Below, piece by piece: positions 19,146 through 27,414 of a stretch of DNA of 64,000 nt. How positions within the stretch are numbered: the stretch's first letter is position 1; every line of letters starts with the position of its first letter. The stretch is taken from contig NZ_NQKW01000005.1 in NCBI RefSeq assembly GCF_002252625.1, forward strand, positions 62,001-126,000, written 5' to 3'. Under the pieces are notes generated by a model. The model was not told the DNA's origin and made no database searches. It was given only the letters and a program-made list of their open reading frames with translations. The DNA comes from Synechococcus sp. 1G10. GTDB taxonomy: Bacteria > Cyanobacteriota > Cyanobacteriia > PCC-6307 > Cyanobiaceae. The position numbers and the translations under genes are program-made.

Positions 19146-20801
19146 TCAGCTGGAGAGGAGAGCTTCGACGAACTCGAAGCTGTTGAAGGGCCGCAGGTCA
19201 AGGATGCCTTCGCCGGCACCCACGAAACGGATCGGCAGGCCAGCTTCGGAGGCCACCGCCAGAGCCACGCCTCCGCGGGCGCTGCCATCGAGCTTGGTGA
19301 GCACCACCCCGGTAAGCCCGGCAGCGCTGGCAAAGGCCATGGCCTGGCGCAGGCCGTTCTGGCCCTGGCTGGCATCGAGCACGAGCAGGGATTCCACCAC
19401 CGCCTCCGGGGCCAGCTTGTCAACGATGCGCCGCACCTTGCTCAGTTCCTCCATCAGGTTGTTCTTGGTCTGCAGCCGACCGGCGGTGTCCACCAGAACC
19501 AGCTCGATGCCTTTGGAGCGGGCCGCGCCGATGGCGTCGTAGACCACGGCAGCCGGGTCGGCATTGGCGCTGGGGTTGGCGATCACCTGCACCCCACTGC
19601 GCTCACCCCAGATGGTGACCTGCTGCACAGCGGCAGCGCGAAAGGTGTCGGCAGCGGCGATCAGGCAGCTGTAGCCACTGCGCACCGCCAGATTGGCCAG
19701 CTTGCCGAGGGTGGTGGTCTTGCCCACTCCGTTCACGCCCACCAGCAACCAGACGTTGAGCCGGTCCCGCTGTGGGGCCAGCAGGGGCTCACCGCTGGCC
19801 GCGATCGGCGTCTCGAGCAACCCGCACAACTGCTCCTTGAGAAACCGCAGACCCTCCGCCGGCTCCACCACCTCTTCGTTAAGACGCCTGCGCAGGGCCT
19901 CAATCACCTGATCGGTGGCCTGCACGCCCACGTCGGCTCGCAGCAGGCTGGTTTCCAGATCGTCGAGCGCCTCCGGGGTGAGGGGATCGTCGCCCAGGGT
20001 CTCAAGCAGCTGGGTGACCAGGCCGCGGCGAGTCTTCTCCAGGCCGCGGCGCAGACGGCTGAGCCAGTCGATCTCCTCAAGCGACACCTGATCGACGCGC
20101 CGGCCCTGGGCCGCGAGCACCTCGGCCGACCAGGTGAAGTCGGCATCGAAGGATCCCAGTTGCGGGCTGGCCTCCTCGCTCGAGGGGGCAGGAGCGGCGG
20201 GGACCTGCGTGGGGATGGCAACAGCACTCGGCTCGGCCTTGAGCGGCGGTTCGGTGCTGGGGGCGAGCACGGTCTGCTGGCGCTCGGCACGGCTGGCCGC
20301 GGCCAGCTCCAGCAGGGAGGGGCCGGCGGGGGTGGGCATCTCCCGCACTGGAGCCGATGCTGACTCCAGCGTCGTCAGCGGAACTGGTACAAGCTCAGCC
20401 GCATCAACTGGATCTGGTTGAGGCGCCGCGGTTTCAGCCGGTTCAGGCGTTGGTTCAGGGGTTTGTTCAGGAGTTGGTTCAGACGCCTTGGAGACGGCAG
20501 CGAGCTGGCTGCGCTCCTGCTCCGCCTTGAGGCGGGCATAGGCCTGGCGAGCCCAGTCGAGGGCGTCCTGATCCACAGCGGCAGCTGAGGCGGCTGAAGG
20601 AGTAGGTATCTCCTCAGGCACGCCGGCGGGACCAGCGGCAGTTTGAGCCTCGGATTTGGCTGGGGATTCCGAATTGGCTTCAGCTTCAGTCTTGTCCTCG
20701 GCTGTGTCTTCAGCTGTGTCTTGGCCGACCTCGGGTGCCGCAGCAGGCTCAGCCGCCGCCTCGGTTGTGGTGGGGCGCCGCCGGAACCAGTCGAAGACCA
20801 T
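19146..20801 (-). CDS. ftsY: Signal recognition particle receptor FtsY
   Basis: FtsY is the membrane-associated GTPase that docks ribosome-SRP complexes. The 551-residue protein starts with FDWFRRRP, a typical membrane-targeting tip. It then has a long acidic Ala/Glu/Pro/Thr-rich linker (about 15-215) that includes EPTP repeats, and then the NG domain. The G motifs are GVNGVGKTTTLGKLA (about 355), DTAGRLQTKNNL and TKLDGSARGG. It is 6 bp downstream of nusB, in the DUF502-nusB-ftsY cluster. Confidence 0.96.
   Translation of the reverse strand: MVFDWFRRRPTTTEAAAEPAAAPEVGQDTAEDTAEDKTEAEANSESPAKSEAQTAAGPAGVPEEIPTPSAASAAAVDQDALDWARQAYARLKAEQERSQLAAVSKASEPTPEQTPEPTPEPAETAAPQPDPVDAAELVPVPLTTLESASAPVREMPTPAGPSLLELAAASRAERQQTVLAPSTEPPLKAEPSAVAIPTQVPAAPAPSSEEASPQLGSFDADFTWSAEVLAAQGRRVDQVSLEEIDWLSRLRRGLEKTRRGLVTQLLETLGDDPLTPEALDDLETSLLRADVGVQATDQVIEALRRRLNEEVVEPAEGLRFLKEQLCGLLETPIAASGEPLLAPQRDRLNVWLLVGVNGVGKTTTLGKLANLAVRSGYSCLIAAADTFRAAAVQQVTIWGERSGVQVIANPSANADPAAVVYDAIGAARSKGIELVLVDTAGRLQTKNNLMEELSKVRRIVDKLAPEAVVESLLVLDASQGQNGLRQAMAFASAAGLTGVVLTKLDGSARGGVALAVASEAGLPIRFVGAGEGILDLRPFNSFEFVEALLSS
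20441..20484 (-). repeat. 12-bp tandem repeat in the ftsY linker
   Basis: About 3.5 copies of a 12-bp unit, on the plus strand beginning GTTCAGG, lie at 20441, 20453, 20465 and 20477. Units differ at one to three bases. On the coding strand they encode an EPTP-type repeat in the disordered acidic linker. Because 12 is a multiple of 3, copy-number change would keep the frame. Confidence 0.8.
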
Positions 20802-20807
20802 GCTTGC

Positions 20808-21422
20808 TCAAGAGACGGAGGTGGTGAGCCGGCGCAGGATCCCGTTGATCATCCGGCGGCCCTGATCATCGCTGTAGCGGTTGGCCAGCTCCACAGCCTC
20901 ATTGCAGGCCACCGGAGCAGGGGTTCCGAAGGTGTGAAGATCCACAGCCGCCAGCCGCAGAATGTCGCGGTCGATGCGGGGCAGCCGGCCGAGGCGCCAG
21001 CCTTCCATAACGGCATCGAGCCGGGAATCCAGGGCGTCGCGGTCCTGAAGGACGGCACGGGTGCGGGCGAGGGCTCCTTCGCGAATCTCGCTCTGGTCGG
21101 CAAGCATCAGCAGACGGGGCAGCTCCAGGCTGGCGGAGAGCCGATTGAGCGCCTGTTCGGCATGGGTCAGACCCCGCTGCAGGTGATCCCGTACCCGCGG
21201 CAATTGATCGGCCGCATCGACCAGTTCGCTCTCGAGCAATTGCTGCTGTGCCTGCTGCAGATCGATCTCAGCATTGTCGAGGGCCTCGCGGACATGCTGG
21301 GACAAGCTGGCCAAGGCCTGCTGCAGCAGAATCTCCAGCGGCAGATCGGCCGGCGGAACGCGGTCACTTACCTGGCCCAGCATCAGAAGGGCCAGTTCTC
21401 TGGAAATGGATCGACTCGGCAT
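20808..21422 (-). CDS. nusB: Transcription antitermination factor NusB
   Basis: NusB joins NusE (S10) at boxA to support rRNA antitermination. The 204-residue protein is the long cyanobacterial form: an N-terminal SRSISRELALLMLGQV, an extended middle helix region (about 45-100), then the conserved RLPRIDRDILRLAAVDL and NEAVELANRYSDDQGRRMINGIL. I chose ATG at 21422, which gives the conserved N-terminus. It lies between the DUF502 gene (29 bp) and ftsY (6 bp). Confidence 0.92.
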   Translation of the reverse strand: MPSRSISRELALLMLGQVSDRVPPADLPLEILLQQALASLSQHVREALDNAEIDLQQAQQQLLESELVDAADQLPRVRDHLQRGLTHAEQALNRLSASLELPRLLMLADQSEIREGALARTRAVLQDRDALDSRLDAVMEGWRLGRLPRIDRDILRLAAVDLHTFGTPAPVACNEAVELANRYSDDQGRRMINGILRRLTTSVS

Positions 21423-21451
21423 CGGGTGGGTCGAGGGTGGCAAGCCGCAGA

Positions 21452-22204
21452 TCAGGGCTTGTTGGTCGGAGAGGACGAGAACACAGGAGCACGCAGCTGG
21501 GCGAGCAGGCTGGAGAAGCTGCGGCTGGCTGGGATTTCTCGATCATCATCAGGGCTGACAATCCCAGCGGAGATGATCGTGCGGAATGCATCCTCCACAG
21601 AGAGGTCAAGATCGCGGACCGCGGTTTCCGGCACCACGGCGTACCAACCGGTGGTGGGGTTGGGAGCCGTTGGAATGAAAACGCTCAACATCGGTTGGTC
21701 GAAGCCTCCCTGCATGGCATTGCCGAGGACACCGGTGACGAAGCCGAGAGCAAACAGACCTTTGCGCGGATATTCCACAAGAACGACCCGCCGAAAACGA
21801 GTGGAATTGTCACGGAAAACTGTTTCAAGCAGTTGCTTGAGAGTCTTGTAGACAGAGCCGGCAAGGGGAATGCGCTGGAGGGTTTCCTCGCCAAAATCCA
21901 ACAGCCAGCGGCCCACTATGTTGCGTGCCATCAGGCCGATCAACAGAATTCCCAGCAAGGGAACTAACAACCCGACACCCAGATTGATCAACTCCTGAAG
22001 GAGTGGATTAAGGGTATTGAAAGGATTGAACTGCTTGGGAATCGAGGTCAGAAATGCCAGTACAAAACGACTTACCGTGGTCGCCAACCAGATGGTGGTG
22101 GCCAGGGGAATGACCACCAGCAGGCCGGCGATCAGATCGTTTTTGAGGTCCTGCTGCAACCGGGTCCCCAACGGTTGATCAGGTCTGGGGCTCGACTGCA
22201 CCAA
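21452..22204 (-). CDS. DUF502 family membrane protein
   Basis: This is a 250-residue conserved protein. It has two N-terminal transmembrane helices (about 22-50 and 68-92), with the DUF502 signature DLIAGLLVVIPLATTIWL at the first, then a soluble domain (IPLAGSVYKTLKQL, VLVEYPRKGLFALGFVTG, MLSVFIPTAPNPTTGWY). The function is unknown. It is regularly found before nusB-ftsY in cyanobacteria and is probably co-transcribed here. Start is the ATG-equivalent codon at 22204; a TAGGTT hexamer at 22244-22249 on the minus strand could be part of its promoter. Confidence 0.85.
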   Translation of the reverse strand: MVQSSPRPDQPLGTRLQQDLKNDLIAGLLVVIPLATTIWLATTVSRFVLAFLTSIPKQFNPFNTLNPLLQELINLGVGLLVPLLGILLIGLMARNIVGRWLLDFGEETLQRIPLAGSVYKTLKQLLETVFRDNSTRFRRVVLVEYPRKGLFALGFVTGVLGNAMQGGFDQPMLSVFIPTAPNPTTGWYAVVPETAVRDLDLSVEDAFRTIISAGIVSPDDDREIPASRSFSSLLAQLRAPVFSSSPTNKP

Positions 22205-22297
22205 GGATGGTCCCGGTTGTCCGGTTTTCGAATTGCTCCCATCAACCTAGCCAGCCGCCTGGTGCAGCAGCAGCTTCAGGATGGTTTCGAAGGATTA

Positions 22298-22945
22298 TCA
22301 GAGTAAAGCGGCCAGAGCCAGCAGGGTGAACGCCACGGCCAGCACCGCAGCCGATCCGGTGCCGGCATAGCGGCGCTGATTCACCGCCAGGCCCTGAGCA
22401 CGCCCCGCTTCCTGGACCTGCTGCTCCATCTGCTGCAACTGACGGTTGATGAAGCCGCGGGCTGCCTGCTGCTTCTGCTCATCGGTGGCCTGGGGCGGGA
22501 CCTGACCCGACTGCTCGGCCTGGCGTACCAGTTGCTGCAGCACCTGGGGATTCTGGCTTTGCTGCTTGGCCATCTCCAGCTGACTGCGCTGGGCGGTCAA
22601 TGCCTGCTCGGTCTTGGCGGTCAGCACACCATCGCCGCTGATCGCCACCGGCACCGACACCGCCAGGCCAATGGCAAGCAGAGCCGCCAGACCCGCCACC
22701 AGCCAACGCAGGGGGGTGCGGGAGTCGGTCTGATCGAGGCGTGAGCCGAACAGGGCCAGCAACAGGCCCACCAGAGCCATCGGTGACTGGGTGATAAGGC
22801 GCTCGATCACCATCTGGCGGAAGGCCTCTTCCTGCCAGCTCCAGGCGGAAACCACAGCCGCCAGCTGCAGCACCAGCAGCACGACAAGGGTGAGACCGAG
22901 CCAGCGCAGGAGATAGCCAAGTCGGCCAGTGGAAGCAGGATTCAC
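22298..22945 (-). CDS. Membrane protein, possibly HpsJ-like
   Basis: This is a 215-residue protein from GTG 22945. It has transmembrane helices at about 8-30, 45-65 and 75-100, then a Gln/Ala-rich coiled-coil stretch (about 105-185: TEQALTAQRSQLEMAKQQ and QLQQMEQQVQEAGRAQ), and a last hydrophobic helix at the C-terminus. The layout resembles cyanobacterial HpsJ-like proteins, which I judge from memory of similar picocyanobacterial annotations. The function is unknown. The frame is open upstream to 23095, but that part overlaps the divergent queG gene. Confidence 0.65.
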   Translation of the reverse strand: MNPASTGRLGYLLRWLGLTLVVLLVLQLAAVVSAWSWQEEAFRQMVIERLITQSPMALVGLLLALFGSRLDQTDSRTPLRWLVAGLAALLAIGLAVSVPVAISGDGVLTAKTEQALTAQRSQLEMAKQQSQNPQVLQQLVRQAEQSGQVPPQATDEQKQQAARGFINRQLQQMEQQVQEAGRAQGLAVNQRRYAGTGSAAVLAVAFTLLALAALL

Positions 22946-22976
22946 AGCAGGATGACAATCAGCGGCAACTGTACGG

Positions 22977-23936
22977 GTGAGATCAGGCCATCCCCAGAAA
23001 CTGGCCACTGCGCTCAAGGACCAGGCCAGGTCCCTGGGGTTCGAGCCGGTGGGGCTGGCCGCCTTACCAGGCGACGGGCGGATGACCCTGCGCAATGCGG
23101 CGCTGGAACGCTGGCTGGAGGCCGGTCACCAGGCCGGCATGGCCTGGATGGCCGACCCCCGACGCAGCGAGGTGACCAGCCTGCTGCCCGGCGTTCGCAG
23201 CTTGTTGGCCGTGGGTCTCAACTATCACGTGGCTATGAAGCGCACGCCGGGCAGCCTGGCCGTCGCCCGCTACGGCTGGGGCAGGGACTATCACCGGGTG
23301 ATCGATGGACGTCTGCGTCGGTTGGGGCGCTGGCTGGAGAAGCAGTGCCCTGGCGTGGCCTGGCGGGCCTGCGTCGACAGCGCCCCCCTGCTGGACAAGG
23401 CCTGGGCCGAACAAGCGGGTCTTGGCTGGATCGGCAAGAACGGCAACCTGATCCACCCCCGCCGTGGATCGTGGATGTTGATCGGCCACCTGCTCAGCAC
23501 AGCCGATCTGCCTGGCGATGCTCCATCTGAACCCCTGTGCGGCCGCTGCAGCCTCTGCCTCGAGGCCTGCCCCACCGGGGCCATCAGCGAGCCCTTTGTG
23601 GTGGATGCCAACCGCTGCCTAGCATATCACACGATTGAAAACCGAGACGACACCCTTCCGACGGCCATGGCCGCGGCCATGGGTCCCTGGGTGGCTGGCT
23701 GCGACATCTGTCAGGACGTCTGCCCATGGAACCAGCAGACGCTTCCCAGCTCGGTGGATCCAGACCTGCAGCCCAGGCACTGGCTGCTCAACCTGCACGC
23801 CGAGGAGGCCCTCGCCTGGAGTGATGCCGAGTGGGACGAGCGGCTGAGGGGGTCTGCCCTGCGAAGGATCAAGCCCTGGATGTGGCGGCGCAATCTTCGG
23901 TCGGCGCAGGCCAGGACCCCAGAAGCAGACCCCTAG
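22977..23936 (+). CDS. queG: Epoxyqueuosine reductase QueG
   Basis: QueG is the cobalamin/iron-sulfur enzyme that makes the final step to queuosine in tRNA. The 319-residue protein has the N-terminal B12-binding region (YHVAMKR, VDSAPLLDKAWAEQAGLGW, GKNGNLIHP). Two 4Fe-4S clusters follow: CGRCSLCLEACP from residue 188 and CDICQDVCPWN near 240. The listed start is GTG at 22977. The stop is 8 bp before the TPR gene, so the two may be co-transcribed. Confidence 0.95.
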   Translation: MRSGHPQKLATALKDQARSLGFEPVGLAALPGDGRMTLRNAALERWLEAGHQAGMAWMADPRRSEVTSLLPGVRSLLAVGLNYHVAMKRTPGSLAVARYGWGRDYHRVIDGRLRRLGRWLEKQCPGVAWRACVDSAPLLDKAWAEQAGLGWIGKNGNLIHPRRGSWMLIGHLLSTADLPGDAPSEPLCGRCSLCLEACPTGAISEPFVVDANRCLAYHTIENRDDTLPTAMAAAMGPWVAGCDICQDVCPWNQQTLPSSVDPDLQPRHWLLNLHAEEALAWSDAEWDERLRGSALRRIKPWMWRRNLRSAQARTPEADP

Positions 23937-23944
23937 GCTGAAAT

Positions 23945-24865
23945 ATGGATCGAACAGCTGGCATGGCTCCGCGCTGGTTCAACTCTCTGGCGGCGGCTCC
24001 CCTGGCGCTTGCCCTGGCCATCGGCCCAGCAGCTTCGGCGCAGGCCCTTGTTCCTTATGTCTACGTGCCCAGGGCGGAGGAACTGGAGGCGGCGGGACTG
24101 GGCATCGCCCAGGCAGCCACACGGCTGTTGCGGCTTGGCCAGGCCGATGACGCGGCCCGATTGGCTGGCCTGACTGTGCAGCTCCTGCCCAACGACCCCC
24201 GCGGCTGGGTGTTGTTGGCGGAAGCGCAGCTGCGCAGCAACCAGATCAAATCCGCCGGCCAGTCGCTGGCGCGAGCCAAGGAACTCGATCCCCGCAACCC
24301 CGGCATCTGGTTCGCGGAAGGCTCGCTGGCCCTGCGGGATGGTCAGCCGGGACAGGCGGTCGGTCTGCTGGAAACAGGTCTTAGATTCGACGGCAAGAAT
24401 CCAGGCGCCCACTTCGACCTGGGCAACGCCCACCTGTTGCTCAACAATCCCCAGGCGGCGCTGGGGTCGTTTGATCGCGCCTCTGGGCTGCGCAAGGATT
24501 TCTGGGAGGCAATCAACAACCAGGGGCTGGTGCTCTACGAGCTCGGCCGCAACGACGACGCCATCCGGCGCTGGCGCAGGGCCCTGGAGATCAATCCCAA
24601 GGCCGCCGAACCGATGCTCGCCCTGGCTGCGGCACTTCATAGCCGGCCGGGCGACCAGAAAGAAGCCCTGGAAATGGCCAGCCAGGCGCTGGCGATCGAG
24701 CCCAACTACGTGCTGGACGCCTACCAGAAGGAGCAACTCTGGGGACCGCGGCTGCGCAGCAGCACCCGCGTTCTGCTTGAGAACCCGGCGATCAAGGCCG
24801 CCGCCGACCGGGCCAATGCCAACGCCACCGGCAGCAGCGACGGGGAAGACTCCGGGGAGGAGTGA
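23945..24865 (+). CDS. Exported tetratricopeptide-repeat protein
   Basis: This is a 306-residue protein with a signal peptide (about 12-33, ending ASAQA). It has about five TPR units between residues 50 and 270, for example WVLLAEAQLRSNQIKSAGQ, AHFDLGNAHLLLNNPQAALG and NNQGLVLYELGRNDDAIRR. The C-terminus is Asn/Ser/Glu-rich. TPR arrays bind partner proteins, but nothing here identifies the partner. An ATG at 23963 is an alternative start and would also leave a good signal peptide. It sits between queG and the gyrA-like gene, as in related picocyanobacteria. Confidence 0.85.
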   Translation: MDRTAGMAPRWFNSLAAAPLALALAIGPAASAQALVPYVYVPRAEELEAAGLGIAQAATRLLRLGQADDAARLAGLTVQLLPNDPRGWVLLAEAQLRSNQIKSAGQSLARAKELDPRNPGIWFAEGSLALRDGQPGQAVGLLETGLRFDGKNPGAHFDLGNAHLLLNNPQAALGSFDRASGLRKDFWEAINNQGLVLYELGRNDDAIRRWRRALEINPKAAEPMLALAAALHSRPGDQKEALEMASQALAIEPNYVLDAYQKEQLWGPRLRSSTRVLLENPAIKAAADRANANATGSSDGEDSGEE

Positions 24866-24941
24866 GGCCGGACGCTGGATGGGGCCTCACCAGAGAGGAT
24901 CTGTAGGCTAAGCGCCTTCCGCCCTCAGATCCCAGAACCGG

Positions 24942-27404
24942 ATGGCCGAGGAGCGCGTCCAGCCGATCGCCCTGCATCAGGAGATGCAGCGTTCGTACCT
25001 CGAGTACGCGATGAGCGTGATCGTGGGCCGCGCCCTGCCCGATGTGCGTGATGGCCTCAAGCCCGTGCAACGCCGGATCCTGTTCGCGATGCATGAACTG
25101 GGGCTGACCCCTGACCGTCCCTACCGCAAATGCGCCCGGGTGGTGGGCGACGTGCTGGGCAAATACCACCCCCATGGCGACCAGGCGGTCTACGACGCCC
25201 TGGTGCGTCTGGTGCAGACCTTCGCCAGCCGCCATCCGCTGCTGGATGGCCACGGCAACTTCGGCTCGGTGGACGACGACCCGCCGGCCGCCATGCGCTA
25301 CACCGAAACCAGGCTGGCGCCGATCGCCCACCAGGCGATGCTCGATGAGATCGGCAACGACACCGTTGATTTCGCTTCCAACTTCGATGGCTCCCAACAG
25401 GAGCCCACCGTGCTGCCGGCCCAGCTGCCGTTCCTGCTGCTCAACGGCTGCTCGGGCATCGCGGTGGGCATGGCCACCAGCATTCCTCCCCACAATCTGG
25501 GCGAGGTGGTGGAGGCACTGATCGCTCTGATCCGCAAGCCGGAGCTGGGCGACGAGAAGCTGCTGGAGCTCGTGCCCGGGCCCGACTTCCCCACCGGTGG
25601 GGAGGTGCTGGTCAGCAGCGGTGTGCGCGACACCTATCTGCTGGGGCGCGGCAGCATCCCCATGCGGGGCATTGCCCACATCGAGGAGGTGCAGCCCGGC
25701 AAGGGTCGTCACCGCCGCAGCGCTGTGGTGGTGACCGAGTTGCCCTATCAGCTGAGCAAGGCGGGCTGGATCGAGAAGCTCGCCGAGCAGGTGAACGACG
25801 GCAAGATCGGCGGCATCGCCGACATCCGTGACGAGAGCGACCGGGAAGGGATGCGGGTGGTGATCGAGCTGCGCCGGGATGCCGAGGCCAGCAAGGTGCT
25901 CGCCGACTTGCAACGGCGCACCTCCCTGCAGAGCAATTTCGGCGCCATCCTGCTCGCCCTGGTGAACGGCCAGCCCCAGCAGCTCAGCCTGCGCCAGATG
26001 CTCAACCACTTCCTGGAGTACCGGGAACACACCCTGATCCGCCGCACCAGCCATGCCCTGCGGCGTGCGGAAGACCGGCTGGAAGTGGTGGAGGGCCTGA
26101 TCCGCGCCCTCAAAGCCCTGCCCGAGGTGATCGAGCGTATCCAGGCGGCAGCGGACGCCGCCAGCGCCAGAGCCAGCCTGCAGGTGCACTTCGACCTGAG
26201 CGAACGCCAGGCCGATGCCGTCCTGGCGATGCCGCTGCGACGGCTCACGAGCCTGGAGCAGGACGGGCTGCGCCAGGAGTCGGGCGAGCTGCTGGAGGAG
26301 CGGGAGGGGTTGCGCCACCTGCTCGACGATCGACCAGCCCTGCTCGATGCCATGGTGGCCGAACTCAGGGCCCTCAAGAAGCGCTACGTCACCCCCCGCC
26401 GCACCCGGCTGGTGGCCGGCGGCGACGATCTGGTGGCCCAACGGGCGGCAGCGGTGCGGCCCAACACCGAGCTCCAGCGGCAACAGGCCCTCGATGCCCT
26501 GCCCGGAGATGGACGACTGCTGATCCAGGCCGATGGGGTGGTGCGGATCGTGGCACCGCAGGCACTGGGCCGACTGCATCTTGATGAAGCAGCGCCCATC
26601 GGGGAGCATCCGGCCCCGGCACGCCTGATCCTGCCCGTGGCCGAGAGACCTTCCCTGCTGGCCTTCAGCGCCAGTGGCCGGGTGGCCATGCTGCGCTGGG
26701 AATTCGCCGCCCAGCAGCCCGGTTCACTGGAGAAGTTCCTGCCCGAGAGCCTGCTGGGTGACCCAATCGTGGAAGTACTGCCCCTGCCGCAGACCCCAAC
26801 CGGAACACTGGGTCTGCTCAGCAGCGATGGCCGCTTCAAACGGCTGCCACTGGAAACGTTCCGCGAACTTTCCGGCCGTGCCGCCACCGTACTGAAGCTC
26901 AAAGATGGCGTGCAACTGCGCCGGGTCGTGCCCTGCACAGACGGTCAGGATCTGGTGGTGGCCAGCACCACAGGTCGTCTGCTCAGGCTGGCCGTGAATG
27001 ACGACACCCTGCCGCTGATGGGCAAGGCCGCTCAGGGTCCGACGCTGTTGCGCCTGCTGCCTGGCGAAAGCGTGGTGGGGGCGGCCTGCGTCGATCCAGG
27101 AACCGATGTGCTGCTGGTCAGCCGCCACAGCCAGCTGAAGCGGCTGGAGGTGGAGAGCCTGCGTCGCTGTGAACGTGGAGACCTGGGTCAGATCGGTCTG
27201 CGCTTCCGCCAGCGGGAGGACGAATTGGTCGATCTGCAGGCGGGAAGCGCCGCCATCGTGGGCCTGAGGTTCTCCACGGGCCGAAGTCTGCGGCTGGTGT
27301 TGGCCGACCTCCAGCGCAGCACTGGCGAGGAGGGTCCGAAAGAACCGCTCTGGCCCTGCTCAGCCGATGAAACCGTGATTGACCTGGTGCCCTTGCTCAG
27401 CTGA
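24942..27404 (+). CDS. gyrA: Type IIA topoisomerase subunit A (GyrA/ParC family)
   Basis: This is the DNA-cutting subunit of gyrase or topoisomerase IV. The 820-residue protein has the winged-helix region with the catalytic Tyr120 in [10 protein letters not shown], preceded by the quinolone-region helix [14 protein letters not shown]. The tower and coiled-coil domains follow, then a six-bladed C-terminal beta-pinwheel (about 500-815). I find no GyrA-box (QRRGGKG-like) in the C-terminal domain, which is the usual mark of a true gyrase. It may therefore be the second, ParC-like paralogue. No GyrB/ParE gene is in the window. It ends 10 bp from convergent purF. Confidence 0.9.
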   Translation: MAEERVQPIALHQEMQRSYLEYAMSVIVGRALPDVRDGLKPVQRRILFAMHELGLTPDRPYRKCARVVGDVLGKYHPHGDQAVYDALVRLVQTFASRHPLLDGHGNFGSVDDDPPAAMRYTETRLAPIAHQAMLDEIGNDTVDFASNFDGSQQEPTVLPAQLPFLLLNGCSGIAVGMATSIPPHNLGEVVEALIALIRKPELGDEKLLELVPGPDFPTGGEVLVSSGVRDTYLLGRGSIPMRGIAHIEEVQPGKGRHRRSAVVVTELPYQLSKAGWIEKLAEQVNDGKIGGIADIRDESDREGMRVVIELRRDAEASKVLADLQRRTSLQSNFGAILLALVNGQPQQLSLRQMLNHFLEYREHTLIRRTSHALRRAEDRLEVVEGLIRALKALPEVIERIQAAADAASARASLQVHFDLSERQADAVLAMPLRRLTSLEQDGLRQESGELLEEREGLRHLLDDRPALLDAMVAELRALKKRYVTPRRTRLVAGGDDLVAQRAAAVRPNTELQRQQALDALPGDGRLLIQADGVVRIVAPQALGRLHLDEAAPIGEHPAPARLILPVAERPSLLAFSASGRVAMLRWEFAAQQPGSLEKFLPESLLGDPIVEVLPLPQTPTGTLGLLSSDGRFKRLPLETFRELSGRAATVLKLKDGVQLRRVVPCTDGQDLVVASTTGRLLRLAVNDDTLPLMGKAAQGPTLLRLLPGESVVGAACVDPGTDVLLVSRHSQLKRLEVESLRRCERGDLGQIGLRFRQREDELVDLQAGSAAIVGLRFSTGRSLRLVLADLQRSTGEEGPKEPLWPCSADETVIDLVPLLS

Positions 27405-27414
27405 GGAGCATGGA

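Noticed and set aside
24792-26609. 605-codon open frame antisense to the gyrA-like gene
   Set aside because: It mirrors a well-conserved gene, and its translation is a His/Gln-rich pattern typical of antisense frames in high-GC DNA. No family motif was seen.
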